Below the pieces are notes generated by a model, which did not search any database, had not been told where the DNA came from, and saw nothing but the letters and a program-made list of their open reading frames with translations. Position numbers and translations under genes: made by a program. From Verrucomicrobiota bacterium (GTDB lineage: Bacteria > Verrucomicrobiota > Verrucomicrobiia > Opitutales > Opitutaceae), in the NCBI GenBank assembly GCA_023399155.1, contig JAEWQP010000002.1:1-64000 (forward strand): a stretch of 64,000 bases of DNA, given 5' to 3'. This document shows positions 9,039-18,168 of this stretch, piece by piece. Positions within the stretch are counted from its first letter, which is position 1, and each line of letters starts with the position of its first letter.

Positions 9039-10474
9039 TCCACGATATGGCCGCGCGGGGCAACTATTCGATCCGTCAGTCGCAGCCCGCCCTTGTTCGC
9101 GAGGTCGAGGGCGGCACGCCGGTCGAATCGGTCGCTGCCTTCACGCAGCGCATCAAGGCGCTCCTCGAAACCGGGATCGCGCCTTGTTGGGTCCGCGGCG
9201 AGGTGTCCAATGTCCGGCACCAGGCCAGCGGCCATGTGTATTTCTCGCTCAAGGACGCGACGAGCCAGATCAGCTGTGTCATGTTTCGCGGCGATGTCGC
9301 GCGGTCGGGCGTGTCGGGTTTGCTGCGCGACGGGGCGCAGCTGATCGTGTTCGGTGAGATCAGCGTCTACGAGCCGCGAGGCAACTATCAGTTGCTCATC
9401 CGCGCCGCGATCGACGATGGGCTGGGGCGGCTGCAGCTCGAGTTTGAGCGCCTCAAGCAGCGGCTCGCGACGGAGGGACTTTTCGATCCGGCTCGAAAGA
9501 AACCGCTGCCGGCGCTGCCTGCCACCGTCGGCTTCATCACCTCGCCGACCGGGGCCGCAGTGCAGGATTTTATCCGCATTCTCAAGCGGCGCCGCTGGTG
9601 CGGGCGTCTGGTCGTGCTTCCGGCCAAGGTCCAGGGCGCCGGCGCGACCAGCGAGATGTTCGCCGCGCTCGAGCTCGCGCACGAGTTGACGGAATCAGAT
9701 GCGGGACCGCATTTCGACCTGCTGGTGATCGGCCGCGGGGGTGGGAGCCTCGAAGATCTTTGGGCCTTCAACGAGGAGCCGCTCGTGCGCGCGGTCGCCG
9801 CCTCGCGCATCCCGATCATCGCAGCGGTCGGTCACGAGATCGATTTCACCCTGTGTGACTTTGCGGCGGACGTGCGCGCGGAGACACCGAGCGCGGCGGC
9901 AGAACTGATCAGCAGCGGTTTTCTCGATGGCGTCGAGCGGCTGCGGCAGGCGGGTGATGGCCTCGAGGATAGTGCGGCGAATTTTCTCCGCGCACGGCGC
10001 GATCAACTCGAGATCGCGCGTGGGCGCCTGGCGGTCGTTTCACCCAAGGCGCGTCTGGAGCGGGGACTCCTGCAGCTCGATGACGTCTCCAACCGGCTCG
10101 TCCATGTGGCCCAAGTCGATCTGCACCATCGCCGTCGCACCCTCGCGGAACTCGGCGGCCGGTTCGCCGCGGCCAGCCCGGTGCGGCGGCTTGAGCGCCT
10201 GGATGATCGGCTGACGGCAGTGGCGGCGCGATTGGCACGAGAACAGGAACTCGCCCTGGAGGCCAAGCGCACTCGCGTGGACACCCTGGCTGCACGCCTG
10301 GCCCAGCTCGATCCGGCGGCCGTTCTCCGACGCGGCTATACGGTCGTGCGGGACAGCGCAGGCCGTCCGCTGACGGCGCGATCGGAACTCACGCCGGGGC
10401 AGGCCGTGCGCGTGCAGTTTGGCGACGGTGAGGCCGGGATGACCGTGGACGATCCGGGTTCGGGTCGCACCTGA
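9035..10474 (+). CDS. xseA: Exodeoxyribonuclease VII large subunit
   Basis: This is the catalytic subunit of exonuclease VII, which degrades single-stranded DNA from either end in the cytoplasm. The protein is about 479 residues, a normal length. An N-terminal OB-fold (CWVRGEVSNVRHQASGHVYF, SQISCVMFRG) is followed by the Exonuc_VII_L catalytic domain with VGFITSPTGAAVQDFI, DLLVIGRGGGSLEDLWAFNE and AVGHEIDFTLCDFAAD. A long coiled-coil arm follows, and a C-terminal RRGYTVVRD segment. The frame opens with TTG at 9035, overlapping the preceding stop; ATG 9047 is an alternative start. No xseB partner is visible in the window. Confidence 0.96.
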   Translation: MIHDMAARGNYSIRQSQPALVREVEGGTPVESVAAFTQRIKALLETGIAPCWVRGEVSNVRHQASGHVYFSLKDATSQISCVMFRGDVARSGVSGLLRDGAQLIVFGEISVYEPRGNYQLLIRAAIDDGLGRLQLEFERLKQRLATEGLFDPARKKPLPALPATVGFITSPTGAAVQDFIRILKRRRWCGRLVVLPAKVQGAGATSEMFAALELAHELTESDAGPHFDLLVIGRGGGSLEDLWAFNEEPLVRAVAASRIPIIAAVGHEIDFTLCDFAADVRAETPSAAAELISSGFLDGVERLRQAGDGLEDSAANFLRARRDQLEIARGRLAVVSPKARLERGLLQLDDVSNRLVHVAQVDLHHRRRTLAELGGRFAAASPVRRLERLDDRLTAVAARLAREQELALEAKRTRVDTLAARLAQLDPAAVLRRGYTVVRDSAGRPLTARSELTPGQAVRVQFGDGEAGMTVDDPGSGRT

Positions 10475-10589
10475 ATGACCGGGATGGGCGGGTGAAAGTT
10501 CCCGAGGCCAATTGCGGGGAGGGCGCCCGCGCAAAATGCGCGAACCAGCTGGTCGCTGTTGCTGTCCGGTATATGTCTAGAACGACTCC

Positions 10590-13500
10590 ATGAGCACCAC
10601 GAGCGAGCCCAAAGCCCACGCACGGCGACGTCGCCTGCGACGATTCCTCATGGGGGCGGGCATTCTGGGCTTGGTCGTTGTCGGCACGCTGCCGTGGTGG
10701 CTGCCGGCGGCGCTCGTGCGCGTTGCCCGTTCTTACGGGATTTCCATCGACGCGTGGGAGGCTTCGGGATGGTCGACTGTCGAATACCGCGATATCCGGT
10801 ATTCGACCGAAGGCGTCGCAGTCGAGATCGAGGGCGTGCAGGTGCCCCGCTTCCTCCTCGCCCCGGGGAGTCCCGCGCCGGGCAGCGACACGCCCGTGGT
10901 GATTCGGTCGGCGCGGGTGGAACTCAGATCGGGGCCTCGCCAGCCGGACCGACCCGAACCCGCGATGTCCGCGATCATCGATCAGATCGACGAGGTCTGG
11001 ACCGTGCTGCGTCGCTGGCTTCCGGAGGCGCGTGCCGACGAGATCACAATCGCATCCGGGGACCTTACTTTCGTGCTCCGCGAGGTGCACTGGCGGCGCG
11101 ATGCGATCGCGGGATCCGTGAGCGTCCCGGAACGCGAGATCGAGGCGGTTGTCTCGATCGATCGATCCGGTCCGGGCGCCTTTGCACTCGACGCGGATCT
11201 TGCAGAGCGTCGCGGTGCGGTGGATCTCGCAATCACGCCGCAGGCTGGCGGTGGGACCGGGGTTCGCGGCACCGTGACCTGGCGCGACATGCCGGTGGCG
11301 GTGGACGCCGTGTTTCCGGCCACGGGTATGCTTCCGGAGGACGCCACCCTGCACGCCGACGCGCTGTCTGTGCCCGCCTCCGACTTGGGGCTCGATGGCT
11401 ACGGCCCGGTGGAGGGCTCGCTCAATGCCCGCTGGACGCGCCAGGCCTACGAGATGATCGTCGCGGCGCAGGCCGCGCCCCTGCCGGGATCGTCCTGGCC
11501 GGTGGCGCGGGTCGATGTGCGTGTATCCGGCGACCTCGAGCGTCTGCGGTTCGAAGGGATCGATCTGCGCGTGCCCGGACTTCAGGCGACGCTTTCCGAG
11601 CCGCTCGACGTGGTGCTCGACGGCCGCGTGCCGGAAGGATCGGCGGTTTTTTCGGTGGACGCCGACCTCACGACGCTTCCCTGGCTGGAGGCGCGCGGCC
11701 GTATCGCTGGAACGGTGACGGTGCAGCCGGATGAGGCGGGTGCGGCCCGCGTGGATCTCGACGTGCGTGGCGAGGAACTGGGCTGGCGCGAGCTCGAAGG
11801 TGCCTCGCTCGCCCTGGTCGGTCACTGGCGACAGTCGGAGCTCGTGCTCGAACGGGCCACGGTCGACCTCGGGCCGGACGCACGCTCGGAGCTGGCGCTG
11901 CGGTGGGACCTGGCGCAACGCATCCTGCACGACGCTTCCCTCCGCGCCGTGGTCCCGCCGTCGCTCCTGCGGGCGATCTCGGGCGACGCGCCTCCGATAG
12001 AACGCCTCGAGCTGACCGCCGAGGCGGAGGGTCCCTGGGAGCGCCTCGCGCATCGCGGGCGGGCAAACATCAGCGGACTCGAGTGGACACCCGGGCGAAC
12101 GATTGCAGGCAATGTGGAATGGTCGGGCGAGGCCGCGTCGGCAGGCGTTCGCGGAGACATCGCTCTCGCCGGCGGCGGCTCGCTCCCATTTGCATTCGAA
12201 GTGGCGCAGCAGGACGATGGCTCGCTTTCCGGGACGATCGAGAGCATGCGTTGGATCGACGAGAACGGCGAGTGGTGGCGCCTGGATCAACCCGTGCCGG
12301 CGCGGTTTGCACCGGAGGCGGGCGAACTCACCTTCGGGCCGTGGAACGTCCTGGGCGAAGGCTTCCAACTGGCGGGCGACGCGCGCGTGCGCTGGCCGGC
12401 GGTGGGCAACGTCTCGCTCACCCTCACCGGTTTCGATGGCGCGCGCATCGGTGGTGTCCTACCCCAGCCGATACGTGCAGGTCGGATCGAGCGCCTCCAT
12501 CTTGGCGCGACCTGGGACCATGGGCCGGCGCGCATCGACGGGAGCCTGCGCGCCGTCTACTCGCCGGTGGCTGGGACGGAGTTTGCGGTGGAGAGCGAAT
12601 TCGTCACCCGGGGGGACACGCTCGCCTTCGGGTCGCTGCAGGTGCAGGATGCGAGTGGCGTGGTGTTGCGCGGGGTCGGGCAGCTTCCGCTCCGGGTCGC
12701 GGGTACCGAGGCGGGCTTCGATTTCGAACTGCTGCGCGAGGATCCGATCCAGCTCGAGCTGGCCTCGGAGCCCAATCCGGTTTTCTGGCAATCCATCGCC
12801 GACCTCACCGGTTGGACCATCGGCGATCCGAAGCTCTCGTGTCGATTGCACGGCTCCATTGCCGAACCTCGCGGCGAGCTGCGCGTCTCGGCGGCGATGC
12901 TGCGACCGCCGGCCGTCCGGCTGGCCAACGGCGGCCAGTTGCCCGAGCTTGCCGGGCTTGCCGCCACCGTGGCGGCCGACGACAGCGGTCTTGCCATCGT
13001 CGAAGGCATGGTCGCCATTGATTACCGGTGGGTGACGCTCAGCGGCCACGCTCCGTGGTCGGTGTGGCGGCAGTGGCGCGAGACCGGAGCGATCGACTGG
13101 CGTGCCGCAACCTTCAAGCTCGCCACCAACCCGCTGCCGATCGCAATCGCCTCCGGCGTGTTTCCGACCGAGCTCGCCCCGGAAGGCGAGGCTTCGATCG
13201 GTATCGCACACGAGCCGGGAGCCGGACTTTCCGGACGCGTGTGGCTGCACGGTGCGGCGTCGCGCCCGCTTGGCCCGCTTGGGTCGGTGCGCGACGTCAA
13301 CAGCGAGCTCGAGTTTTCCGGCTACGAAGTCGCACTGACGCGTCTGGAGGGCCTTCTCGGCGGGCAGCCGGTGCGGGTGAAAGGCCAGGCTAATCTCGTG
13401 GACCCGAAACACAGCGAGTTCGCCCTGCACGTTCGAAGTTCACGCGTGCCACTGGTGCGGCGCTCGGGCCTGATCATTCGCACCGAGGTGGATCTGGAGC

Positions 13501-14297
13501 TTCGCCAGGAGGCCTCCGGGCCGGCGCGGGTGACCGGGCGGGTGGACTTCGGGCCGAGCGTATTCAGCGCGGACCTGCTTGAACTCATCCCGACCGGCGT
13601 GGATCAGCCCGACAAGCGCCCGCCCTATTTCAGCGTGGAGGAACCGCCTTTTTCCGAATGGCAGCTCGACGTTGCGGTCCATGGCGAGGCGTTCCTGCAA
13701 GTCAACACGCCGTTTTATCGCGACCTGCTCTCCGCGGATGCCCGGCTGGCGGGCACGCTCGGGGAGCCGCGCATCGAGGGCTGGGTCTGGGGTAGTGGCG
13801 GCGTGGTGACATTTCCGTTTGGCCGCATCCCGGTCGAGCAGGTGCTCGTGACGCTTTCGCGCGAGAACCCGTTCGAGCCGCAGCTGGTCATGAGCGGCTC
13901 CGGGCGCGTGATGGGCTATGACATCCGCATGGAGGCGAGCGGGCCGGCCTCGGAGCCGCGTCTGCTCTTCACAAGCGATCCGCCCCTGAGCTCGCAGCAG
14001 GTCTTCATGATGCTGAGCACCGGCGCGGTGCCGGACGATCCGCGCAGCGGCGGAGCCACCGGCCGGGCCAGCCGGCTCGCATTCTTCCTGGGGCGCAATC
14101 TTGCCGCCGGGCTGGGCCTGGGCGGAAACGGCGGCGACGAGCGGCTCGATGTGCGGTCCGGCGAGGACTTCACGCGCGAGGGGCGCGAAACCGTGGTCGT
14201 GCAGTACGACCTGGACGGCCGGTGGTCCTTGGTCGGCGAATACGATCGTTTCGACGCGTACAACGGCGGTATCAAGTTCCGCATCATCGACCGATGA
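10590..14297 (+). CDS. tamB: Translocation and assembly module protein TamB (DUF490)
   Basis: This 1235-residue protein has one N-terminal membrane anchor (about residues 18-38) followed by a very long, beta-rich periplasmic region of AsmA/TamB type with no cysteine-rich or enzymatic motifs. The C-terminal DUF490 core is clear: GWVWGSGGVVTFPFGRIP, FEPQLVMSGSGRVMGYDIRM, LLFTSDPPLSSQQVFMMLST. The last residues, GEYDRFDAYNGGIKFRI, also match TamB. Family members bridge inner and outer membranes, working with TamA in outer-membrane protein insertion or lipid transport. Here the next gene is a TamA-like Omp85 protein whose ATG overlaps this stop (ATGA), so the pair is almost certainly one unit. 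Confidence 0.93.
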   Translation: MSTTSEPKAHARRRRLRRFLMGAGILGLVVVGTLPWWLPAALVRVARSYGISIDAWEASGWSTVEYRDIRYSTEGVAVEIEGVQVPRFLLAPGSPAPGSDTPVVIRSARVELRSGPRQPDRPEPAMSAIIDQIDEVWTVLRRWLPEARADEITIASGDLTFVLREVHWRRDAIAGSVSVPEREIEAVVSIDRSGPGAFALDADLAERRGAVDLAITPQAGGGTGVRGTVTWRDMPVAVDAVFPATGMLPEDATLHADALSVPASDLGLDGYGPVEGSLNARWTRQAYEMIVAAQAAPLPGSSWPVARVDVRVSGDLERLRFEGIDLRVPGLQATLSEPLDVVLDGRVPEGSAVFSVDADLTTLPWLEARGRIAGTVTVQPDEAGAARVDLDVRGEELGWRELEGASLALVGHWRQSELVLERATVDLGPDARSELALRWDLAQRILHDASLRAVVPPSLLRAISGDAPPIERLELTAEAEGPWERLAHRGRANISGLEWTPGRTIAGNVEWSGEAASAGVRGDIALAGGGSLPFAFEVAQQDDGSLSGTIESMRWIDENGEWWRLDQPVPARFAPEAGELTFGPWNVLGEGFQLAGDARVRWPAVGNVSLTLTGFDGARIGGVLPQPIRAGRIERLHLGATWDHGPARIDGSLRAVYSPVAGTEFAVESEFVTRGDTLAFGSLQVQDASGVVLRGVGQLPLRVAGTEAGFDFELLREDPIQLELASEPNPVFWQSIADLTGWTIGDPKLSCRLHGSIAEPRGELRVSAAMLRPPAVRLANGGQLPELAGLAATVAADDSGLAIVEGMVAIDYRWVTLSGHAPWSVWRQWRETGAIDWRAATFKLATNPLPIAIASGVFPTELAPEGEASIGIAHEPGAGLSGRVWLHGAASRPLGPLGSVRDVNSELEFSGYEVALTRLEGLLGGQPVRVKGQANLVDPKHSEFALHVRSSRVPLVRRSGLIIRTEVDLELRQEASGPARVTGRVDFGPSVFSADLLELIPTGVDQPDKRPPYFSVEEPPFSEWQLDVAVHGEAFLQVNTPFYRDLLSADARLAGTLGEPRIEGWVWGSGGVVTFPFGRIPVEQVLVTLSRENPFEPQLVMSGSGRVMGYDIRMEASGPASEPRLLFTSDPPLSSQQVFMMLSTGAVPDDPRSGGATGRASRLAFFLGRNLAAGLGLGGNGGDERLDVRSGEDFTREGRETVVVQYDLDGRWSLVGEYDRFDAYNGGIKFRIIDR

Positions 14298-16489
14298 GCA
14301 CGCCCGCCACACGCCGGCGCCACTCTCAGCGCAGCCCGAAAGGCATCGTCCTCGCCTGCGCGCTCGCGTGGTGCGGCGCCGTGCAGGCGCAGGATGCACC
14401 GGAGGCCGAAGCCCCGCCGGCTCCGGCGGTCCAGGCGCCGGCCGAGCCCGTCGAGCGCAGTGAGGCCAAGGTGCGGGTGAGCGGCCTCTGGCTGATCGAG
14501 AATCGCAAGATGCGCGAGCTGCTCACTGTTCTCGAGCCGGAGGGCCGGCCGCTCCCTGTGCTCGACGCGGCGTTCATCGAGGACGCCGTGCTCGTGCTGC
14601 AGAGCGCGCTCGCGGATCGCGGCTTCCTGAAGTCCAGCGGTGCCGTGCGCCTGGTGCTGACGGACGGTTCCGAACGCACGGTCGCGTGGGCGCCGGGAGA
14701 GCTGCCGATCCTTCCGCGCGGGCTCACGGCGAAGGAAGCCGAGTTCAAGCTCGAGTCGGGCGTGCTCTATTTCGTCGACCAGCTTGAGATCGAGGGCCTG
14801 CACAGCATGACGACCGACCGGGCGCGCGGCTATTTCGTGAACGAGGGGCTGGTGTTGGGAGGCAGGTCCGCACGCAAGTACACGCCCGAGGGGATCGATC
14901 GCGGGGCCGAGAATCTTCGCGTGCAGCTCAACCGCGTCGGGCGCGTCGATGCATCCGTGACCGTGGCGGAACGGAAGGTCGACGATCGAAGCGGGGCGGT
15001 GGCTGTGCGGCTTTCCGTTGACGAAGGACCGCTGCACCGGATCGGCTCAGTGGAGGTGCGCGGGGAGGTGCCGGATGAGGTCCGGGAGCAGATGCAGGTG
15101 CGCATCGCCAGCGCGATCGGCGCGGTTTATTCGCCGCTGAGGCGGCAGGATCTCCTGCAGCAGATCCACGTCGATCTCTACGGGCACGGATACGCCGAAG
15201 CGAAGGTCCACCTCACCAACGAGGACATCGCAATCGTCGCCGGCGAGGTCCGGCACATCCTGCTGCTCGAGGTGAACGCCGGTCCGCTCGTGCGCGTGGG
15301 CGAGGTGCGCTTCACCGGCGAGGACATGCCGCGGGAATCCGTGCTTCGGAGAGCCACCGAGGTGCGCGCGGGCGAGATATTCGACCGCAATCGCATCGAG
15401 CAGGACCGGCTGGGGCTGAGCAACCTCGGCGCATTCTCGGCCGTGCGCGCCGATGTCGAGCCGCGCACGCCCGACGTCTGGGACCTCACCTACCAGCTGC
15501 GTCCCTCGAGGCGGCTCGAGGCTTCGTTGCTCGCGGGCTACGGCAGCTACGAGAAACTTCGTGGCGGCATCGAGCTGTTTCATTCCAACCAGCTGGGACG
15601 CGCCGAGCGCGGACGCCTGCAACTGGTCGAATCGACTAAGTCAACGGCCGCCGACTACCAGCTGATGATCCCGCAGCTGTTCGGCACCACGACCAACGGC
15701 AGCATGCGCGCCTTCGGCCTGGATCGGGAGGAGGTCTCGTTCGACCGGCGCGAGGCCGGTGTGAGCGCCGGGGCCAGGCGGCACTCGGAGCGGTTCGGCG
15801 TGGACCTGGCGGTGCGCTACCAGTACGAGTCGCTAAGGGCCGAGAACGTGGCGCCGGACCTGCGGGACACCGCGCCGAAGGACTCGCGGGTGGGCGCCGT
15901 GACCTTCGACGTCTCGCTCGACCGCCGCGACAATCCGTTGTTACCACGATCTGGATACGATTTCAGCCTCGCGATCGAGACGGCCGCGCAGGCGCTGGGC
16001 AGCGAGGTCGACTACCAGAAGCTCGATCTCAAGCTCTCCTGGCACGGGCGCGTGAGGCAGGGCCTGATCCTGCATCTCGGCCTGCGGCACGGCTCGATCT
16101 GGACATTCGGCGAGAGCAGTCGCGACATCCCGATCAACAAGCGATTCTTTCCCGGCGGCGAGTCGACGATTCGCGGTTTCTCAGAGGGCAGGGCCGCACC
16201 CCGCGGGCCGGCGGGCGAGGTCATCGGCGCCGAGATCTCCACGATCGCGAACGTCGAGCTGGAGCTGGTGCTGCTCGCAAACCTCTCGGCCGTGGTCTTC
16301 GTCGACAGCGGGCTGACCGGCACGACGGTCAACGATTTCCCCGGTGACGAGTGGCGTGTATCCGCCGGGCTGGGACTGCGTTACAACTCGCTCATCGGCC
16401 CGGTGCGGCTCGAATACGGCCATAACGTCGTGCGCGAGTCGGGCGACCAGGACGGCCAGTTCCACGTCTCGCTGGGATTTCCATTCTGA
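14294..16489 (+). CDS. tamA: TamA-like Omp85 outer-membrane protein
   Basis: The 731-residue precursor begins with a basic region and a signal-like core (GIVLACALAWCGAVQAQDA). An Ala/Pro-rich spacer and POTRA-like domains follow (for example KVRVSGLWLIENRKM, then DGPLHRIGSVEVRG and AGPLVRVGEVRFTGEDMPRE). The C-terminal third is an Omp85 barrel with the expected RRDNPLLPRSGYDFSL and NKRFFPGGESTIRGFSEG, the latter being the conserved loop-6 RGF motif, and it ends in aromatic HVSLGFPF. It is the outer-membrane partner of TamB, encoded just upstream with an ATGA overlap. At this length it is somewhat larger than E. coli TamA, suggesting extra N-terminal domain material. Confidence 0.92.
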   Translation: MSTPATRRRHSQRSPKGIVLACALAWCGAVQAQDAPEAEAPPAPAVQAPAEPVERSEAKVRVSGLWLIENRKMRELLTVLEPEGRPLPVLDAAFIEDAVLVLQSALADRGFLKSSGAVRLVLTDGSERTVAWAPGELPILPRGLTAKEAEFKLESGVLYFVDQLEIEGLHSMTTDRARGYFVNEGLVLGGRSARKYTPEGIDRGAENLRVQLNRVGRVDASVTVAERKVDDRSGAVAVRLSVDEGPLHRIGSVEVRGEVPDEVREQMQVRIASAIGAVYSPLRRQDLLQQIHVDLYGHGYAEAKVHLTNEDIAIVAGEVRHILLLEVNAGPLVRVGEVRFTGEDMPRESVLRRATEVRAGEIFDRNRIEQDRLGLSNLGAFSAVRADVEPRTPDVWDLTYQLRPSRRLEASLLAGYGSYEKLRGGIELFHSNQLGRAERGRLQLVESTKSTAADYQLMIPQLFGTTTNGSMRAFGLDREEVSFDRREAGVSAGARRHSERFGVDLAVRYQYESLRAENVAPDLRDTAPKDSRVGAVTFDVSLDRRDNPLLPRSGYDFSLAIETAAQALGSEVDYQKLDLKLSWHGRVRQGLILHLGLRHGSIWTFGESSRDIPINKRFFPGGESTIRGFSEGRAAPRGPAGEVIGAEISTIANVELELVLLANLSAVVFVDSGLTGTTVNDFPGDEWRVSAGLGLRYNSLIGPVRLEYGHNVVRESGDQDGQFHVSLGFPF

Positions 16490-16557
16490 GCGGCTCCAGC
16501 GACGCCGCGGCCGACGGCGCCCCGTCCGGCTCGGTGCGGGCGAGAACAATGCCCGCG

Positions 16558-17676
16558 TCACCCGCTGTGCGGGACCATCCGCGCCGCCGAGGGCGGGGGC
16601 GCGACGGAGGCACGGATCACCAGCTCGGTGCTGAAGACGTAGGGCGACACCGGGCGCGGCGCGGGCTTGCCCACGCTGGTGTAGGGAATCTGGTCGAGGA
16701 GGATCTCGACCGCCTTCACGCCCATCGCGCGCAGGGGCTGGCGCATCGTCGTGAGCTGCGGCACGGTGGTGCGCGCTCCCAGCGTGTCGTCAAACCCGGC
16801 GACCGAGACGTCCTCCGGCACGCGAATGCCCGCCTCGGCGAGCGCCTCGATGCATCCCATGGCACTGACGTCGTTGGCGCAGAATATCGCCTCGGGAAGC
16901 TGGCTTCCGCGATGGCCCGACAGCCAGGACCGGATCGCCTCGCGACCGCCTGAGGTTTGGTAGAAGCCCTCGACCAGGAGCGACTCGTCGAACCGGATCC
17001 CCGCCTCGGCGAGCGCGCGTTGGTAGCCGAGGACACGACGCTCCGCGCCAAGCAGGCCGCGCGGGCCGGAGACATGCATGATGCGGCGATGGCCGCGCGC
17101 GATGAGATGCCGCACGAGCGTGTAAGCGCCCGACTCCTCGTCCGACTCGAGATTGACGATGCCCGGGATGTTGAGATTGGCGTGGACCGAGACGAACGGC
17201 GTGTGGTCGGGCATCTGCTCGGCCATGTCCCGCGAGAAGATCGGCGCGAGCAGGATCATGCCGTCGATGCGTCCGTCGCAGAACTTCGGCACGCGGACGG
17301 CGTCTTCCGCCCAGTTGTGGAGCGTGAAGACCGTGGTGTTCTGGTTGTAGCGGGCCGCGGCCTCGAGCACGCCGTTGACGACTTCGAGGAAGTAGTGGTT
17401 GAGGTCTCCGCCGTCGATCACTGCAGCGACGCCGAGCGTATCCATCCTCCGGCTCGCCAGGGCCCGCGCCGCTGCGTTGGGACGATAGCGCAGGCGACGG
17501 GCCGCCTCGAGGATGCGCTCGCGCGTCTCCGGGGCGATGCGCGACGAGGTGCGCGCTCCGTTGAGGACCGCGGATGCAGCCATCGCGGACACGCCGGCGG
17601 CGCGCCCGACGTCGGCCAGTGTGGCTGGCTTCGCATGCCGTCTGGCGGATCCCTGGGTCATGGGAGGGGTATGCAT
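16558..17676 (-). CDS. LacI-family transcriptional regulator
   Basis: This is a 372-residue DNA-binding sugar-responsive regulator. The N-terminal helix-turn-helix is textbook (TLADVGRAAGVSAMAASAVL), followed by the hinge RYRPNAAARALASRR. The periplasmic-binding-protein-like effector domain begins at LGVAAVIDGGDLNHYFLEVV and includes FVSVHANLNIPGIVNLESDE and IFCANDVSAMGCIEALAEAG. It lies at the downstream end of the minus-strand eda-TRAP-GH31 block and is the natural candidate regulator for it. A perfect 16-bp palindrome with a central CG, typical of LacI operators, sits at 20531-20546 in front of the GH31 gene. The effector sugar is not predictable from sequence. Confidence 0.92.
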   Translation of the reverse strand: MHTPPMTQGSARRHAKPATLADVGRAAGVSAMAASAVLNGARTSSRIAPETRERILEAARRLRYRPNAAARALASRRMDTLGVAAVIDGGDLNHYFLEVVNGVLEAAARYNQNTTVFTLHNWAEDAVRVPKFCDGRIDGMILLAPIFSRDMAEQMPDHTPFVSVHANLNIPGIVNLESDEESGAYTLVRHLIARGHRRIMHVSGPRGLLGAERRVLGYQRALAEAGIRFDESLLVEGFYQTSGGREAIRSWLSGHRGSQLPEAIFCANDVSAMGCIEALAEAGIRVPEDVSVAGFDDTLGARTTVPQLTTMRQPLRAMGVKAVEILLDQIPYTSVGKPAPRPVSPYVFSTELVIRASVAPPPSAARMVPHSG

Positions 17677-17848
17677 GGATTCTGGACGTCCGTTCCTCAG
17701 GGCGGCAAGGACGATAGCTGACGGAGGTCGTCAATCTCCGCACCGCCGTCGTTCGCCCCGAGATTGTGGCACCACCCGGGTGCAGTACGGAACGAGTGGA
17801 CGCACCTGTGCAGGGGAGTGCCGGCGGCTGCATCGTTCTGAAACATCG

Positions 17849-18052
17849 CTAGAACGTGTCATGCACTCGCGAAGACGACTTCGCAGGTGGGGCACGCTTG
17901 GTCAGGTTCGCGGCGCGACCGGTCTTGTCGGCCGCAGGCGCGGCCTCGGAACCGAGCGCGCCGAGAAGGCCGATTGGCACGCGCGGCGGGTTCGGAGAAC
18001 CCGCCCTACCTGGGAGACACCGTGCAGCGAAGTTCGTGACGGATTCTAGAGG
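17849..18052 (+). repeat. Dispersed intergenic repeat, copy A (about 200 bp)
   Basis: This block recurs in inverted orientation at 60977-61176 with high but imperfect identity, judged by eye at more than four in five positions. The longest shared run includes CCGGTCTTGTCGGCCGCAGG. Copy A begins with CTAG at 17849 and has another CTAG at 18046-18049. It contains a perfect 8-bp-arm hairpin at 17986-18004 (GCGGGTTC, GGA, GAACCCGC). It lies between lacI and the GH31 gene, outside coding sequence. The two copies look like members of a small non-autonomous mobile or REP-like family. Confidence 0.75.
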
Positions 18053-18073
18053 CTGTCCGAAAACCGGTCTTCG

Positions 18074-18127
18074 GGTAGGGCGAGGCCTCTGGCCGGGCCG
18101 CGGCTCACCGGTACGGTTCGCCCTACC
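18074..18127. repeat. Inverted repeat with 10-bp arms
   Basis: The arms GGTAGGGCGA (18074-18083) and TCGCCCTACC (18118-18127) are perfect complements separated by 34 bp. The element follows repeat copy A, whose hairpin also ends in CCCGCCCTACC, so the two may belong to the same repeat class. It lies about 40 bp downstream of the GH31 stop and might act as a 3' structure for that mRNA. Confidence 0.6.
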
Positions 18128-18168
18128 TTGGAGGCGTCGCATTTGTATTCGAGGTTTCCGTATAGCCT

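Larger units (their letters stand above)
17677..18168. other. Intergenic region between lacI and the GH31 gene
   Basis: This 492-bp stretch holds the lacI upstream region, the dispersed repeat copy A and the inverted repeat at 18074-18127. Long open frames that cross it on both strands are artefacts of GC-rich DNA and of the repeat. I see no gene. Confidence 0.6.

Noticed and set aside
9035..10589. xseB (exonuclease VII small subunit) next to xseA
   Set aside because: No short frame with XseB character is present on either side of xseA.
10389..12368. Long minus-strand open frame opposite tamB
   Set aside because: tamB coding is strongly supported by its DUF490 end, TM anchor and ATGA overlap with tamA; the antisense frame has no recognisable content.
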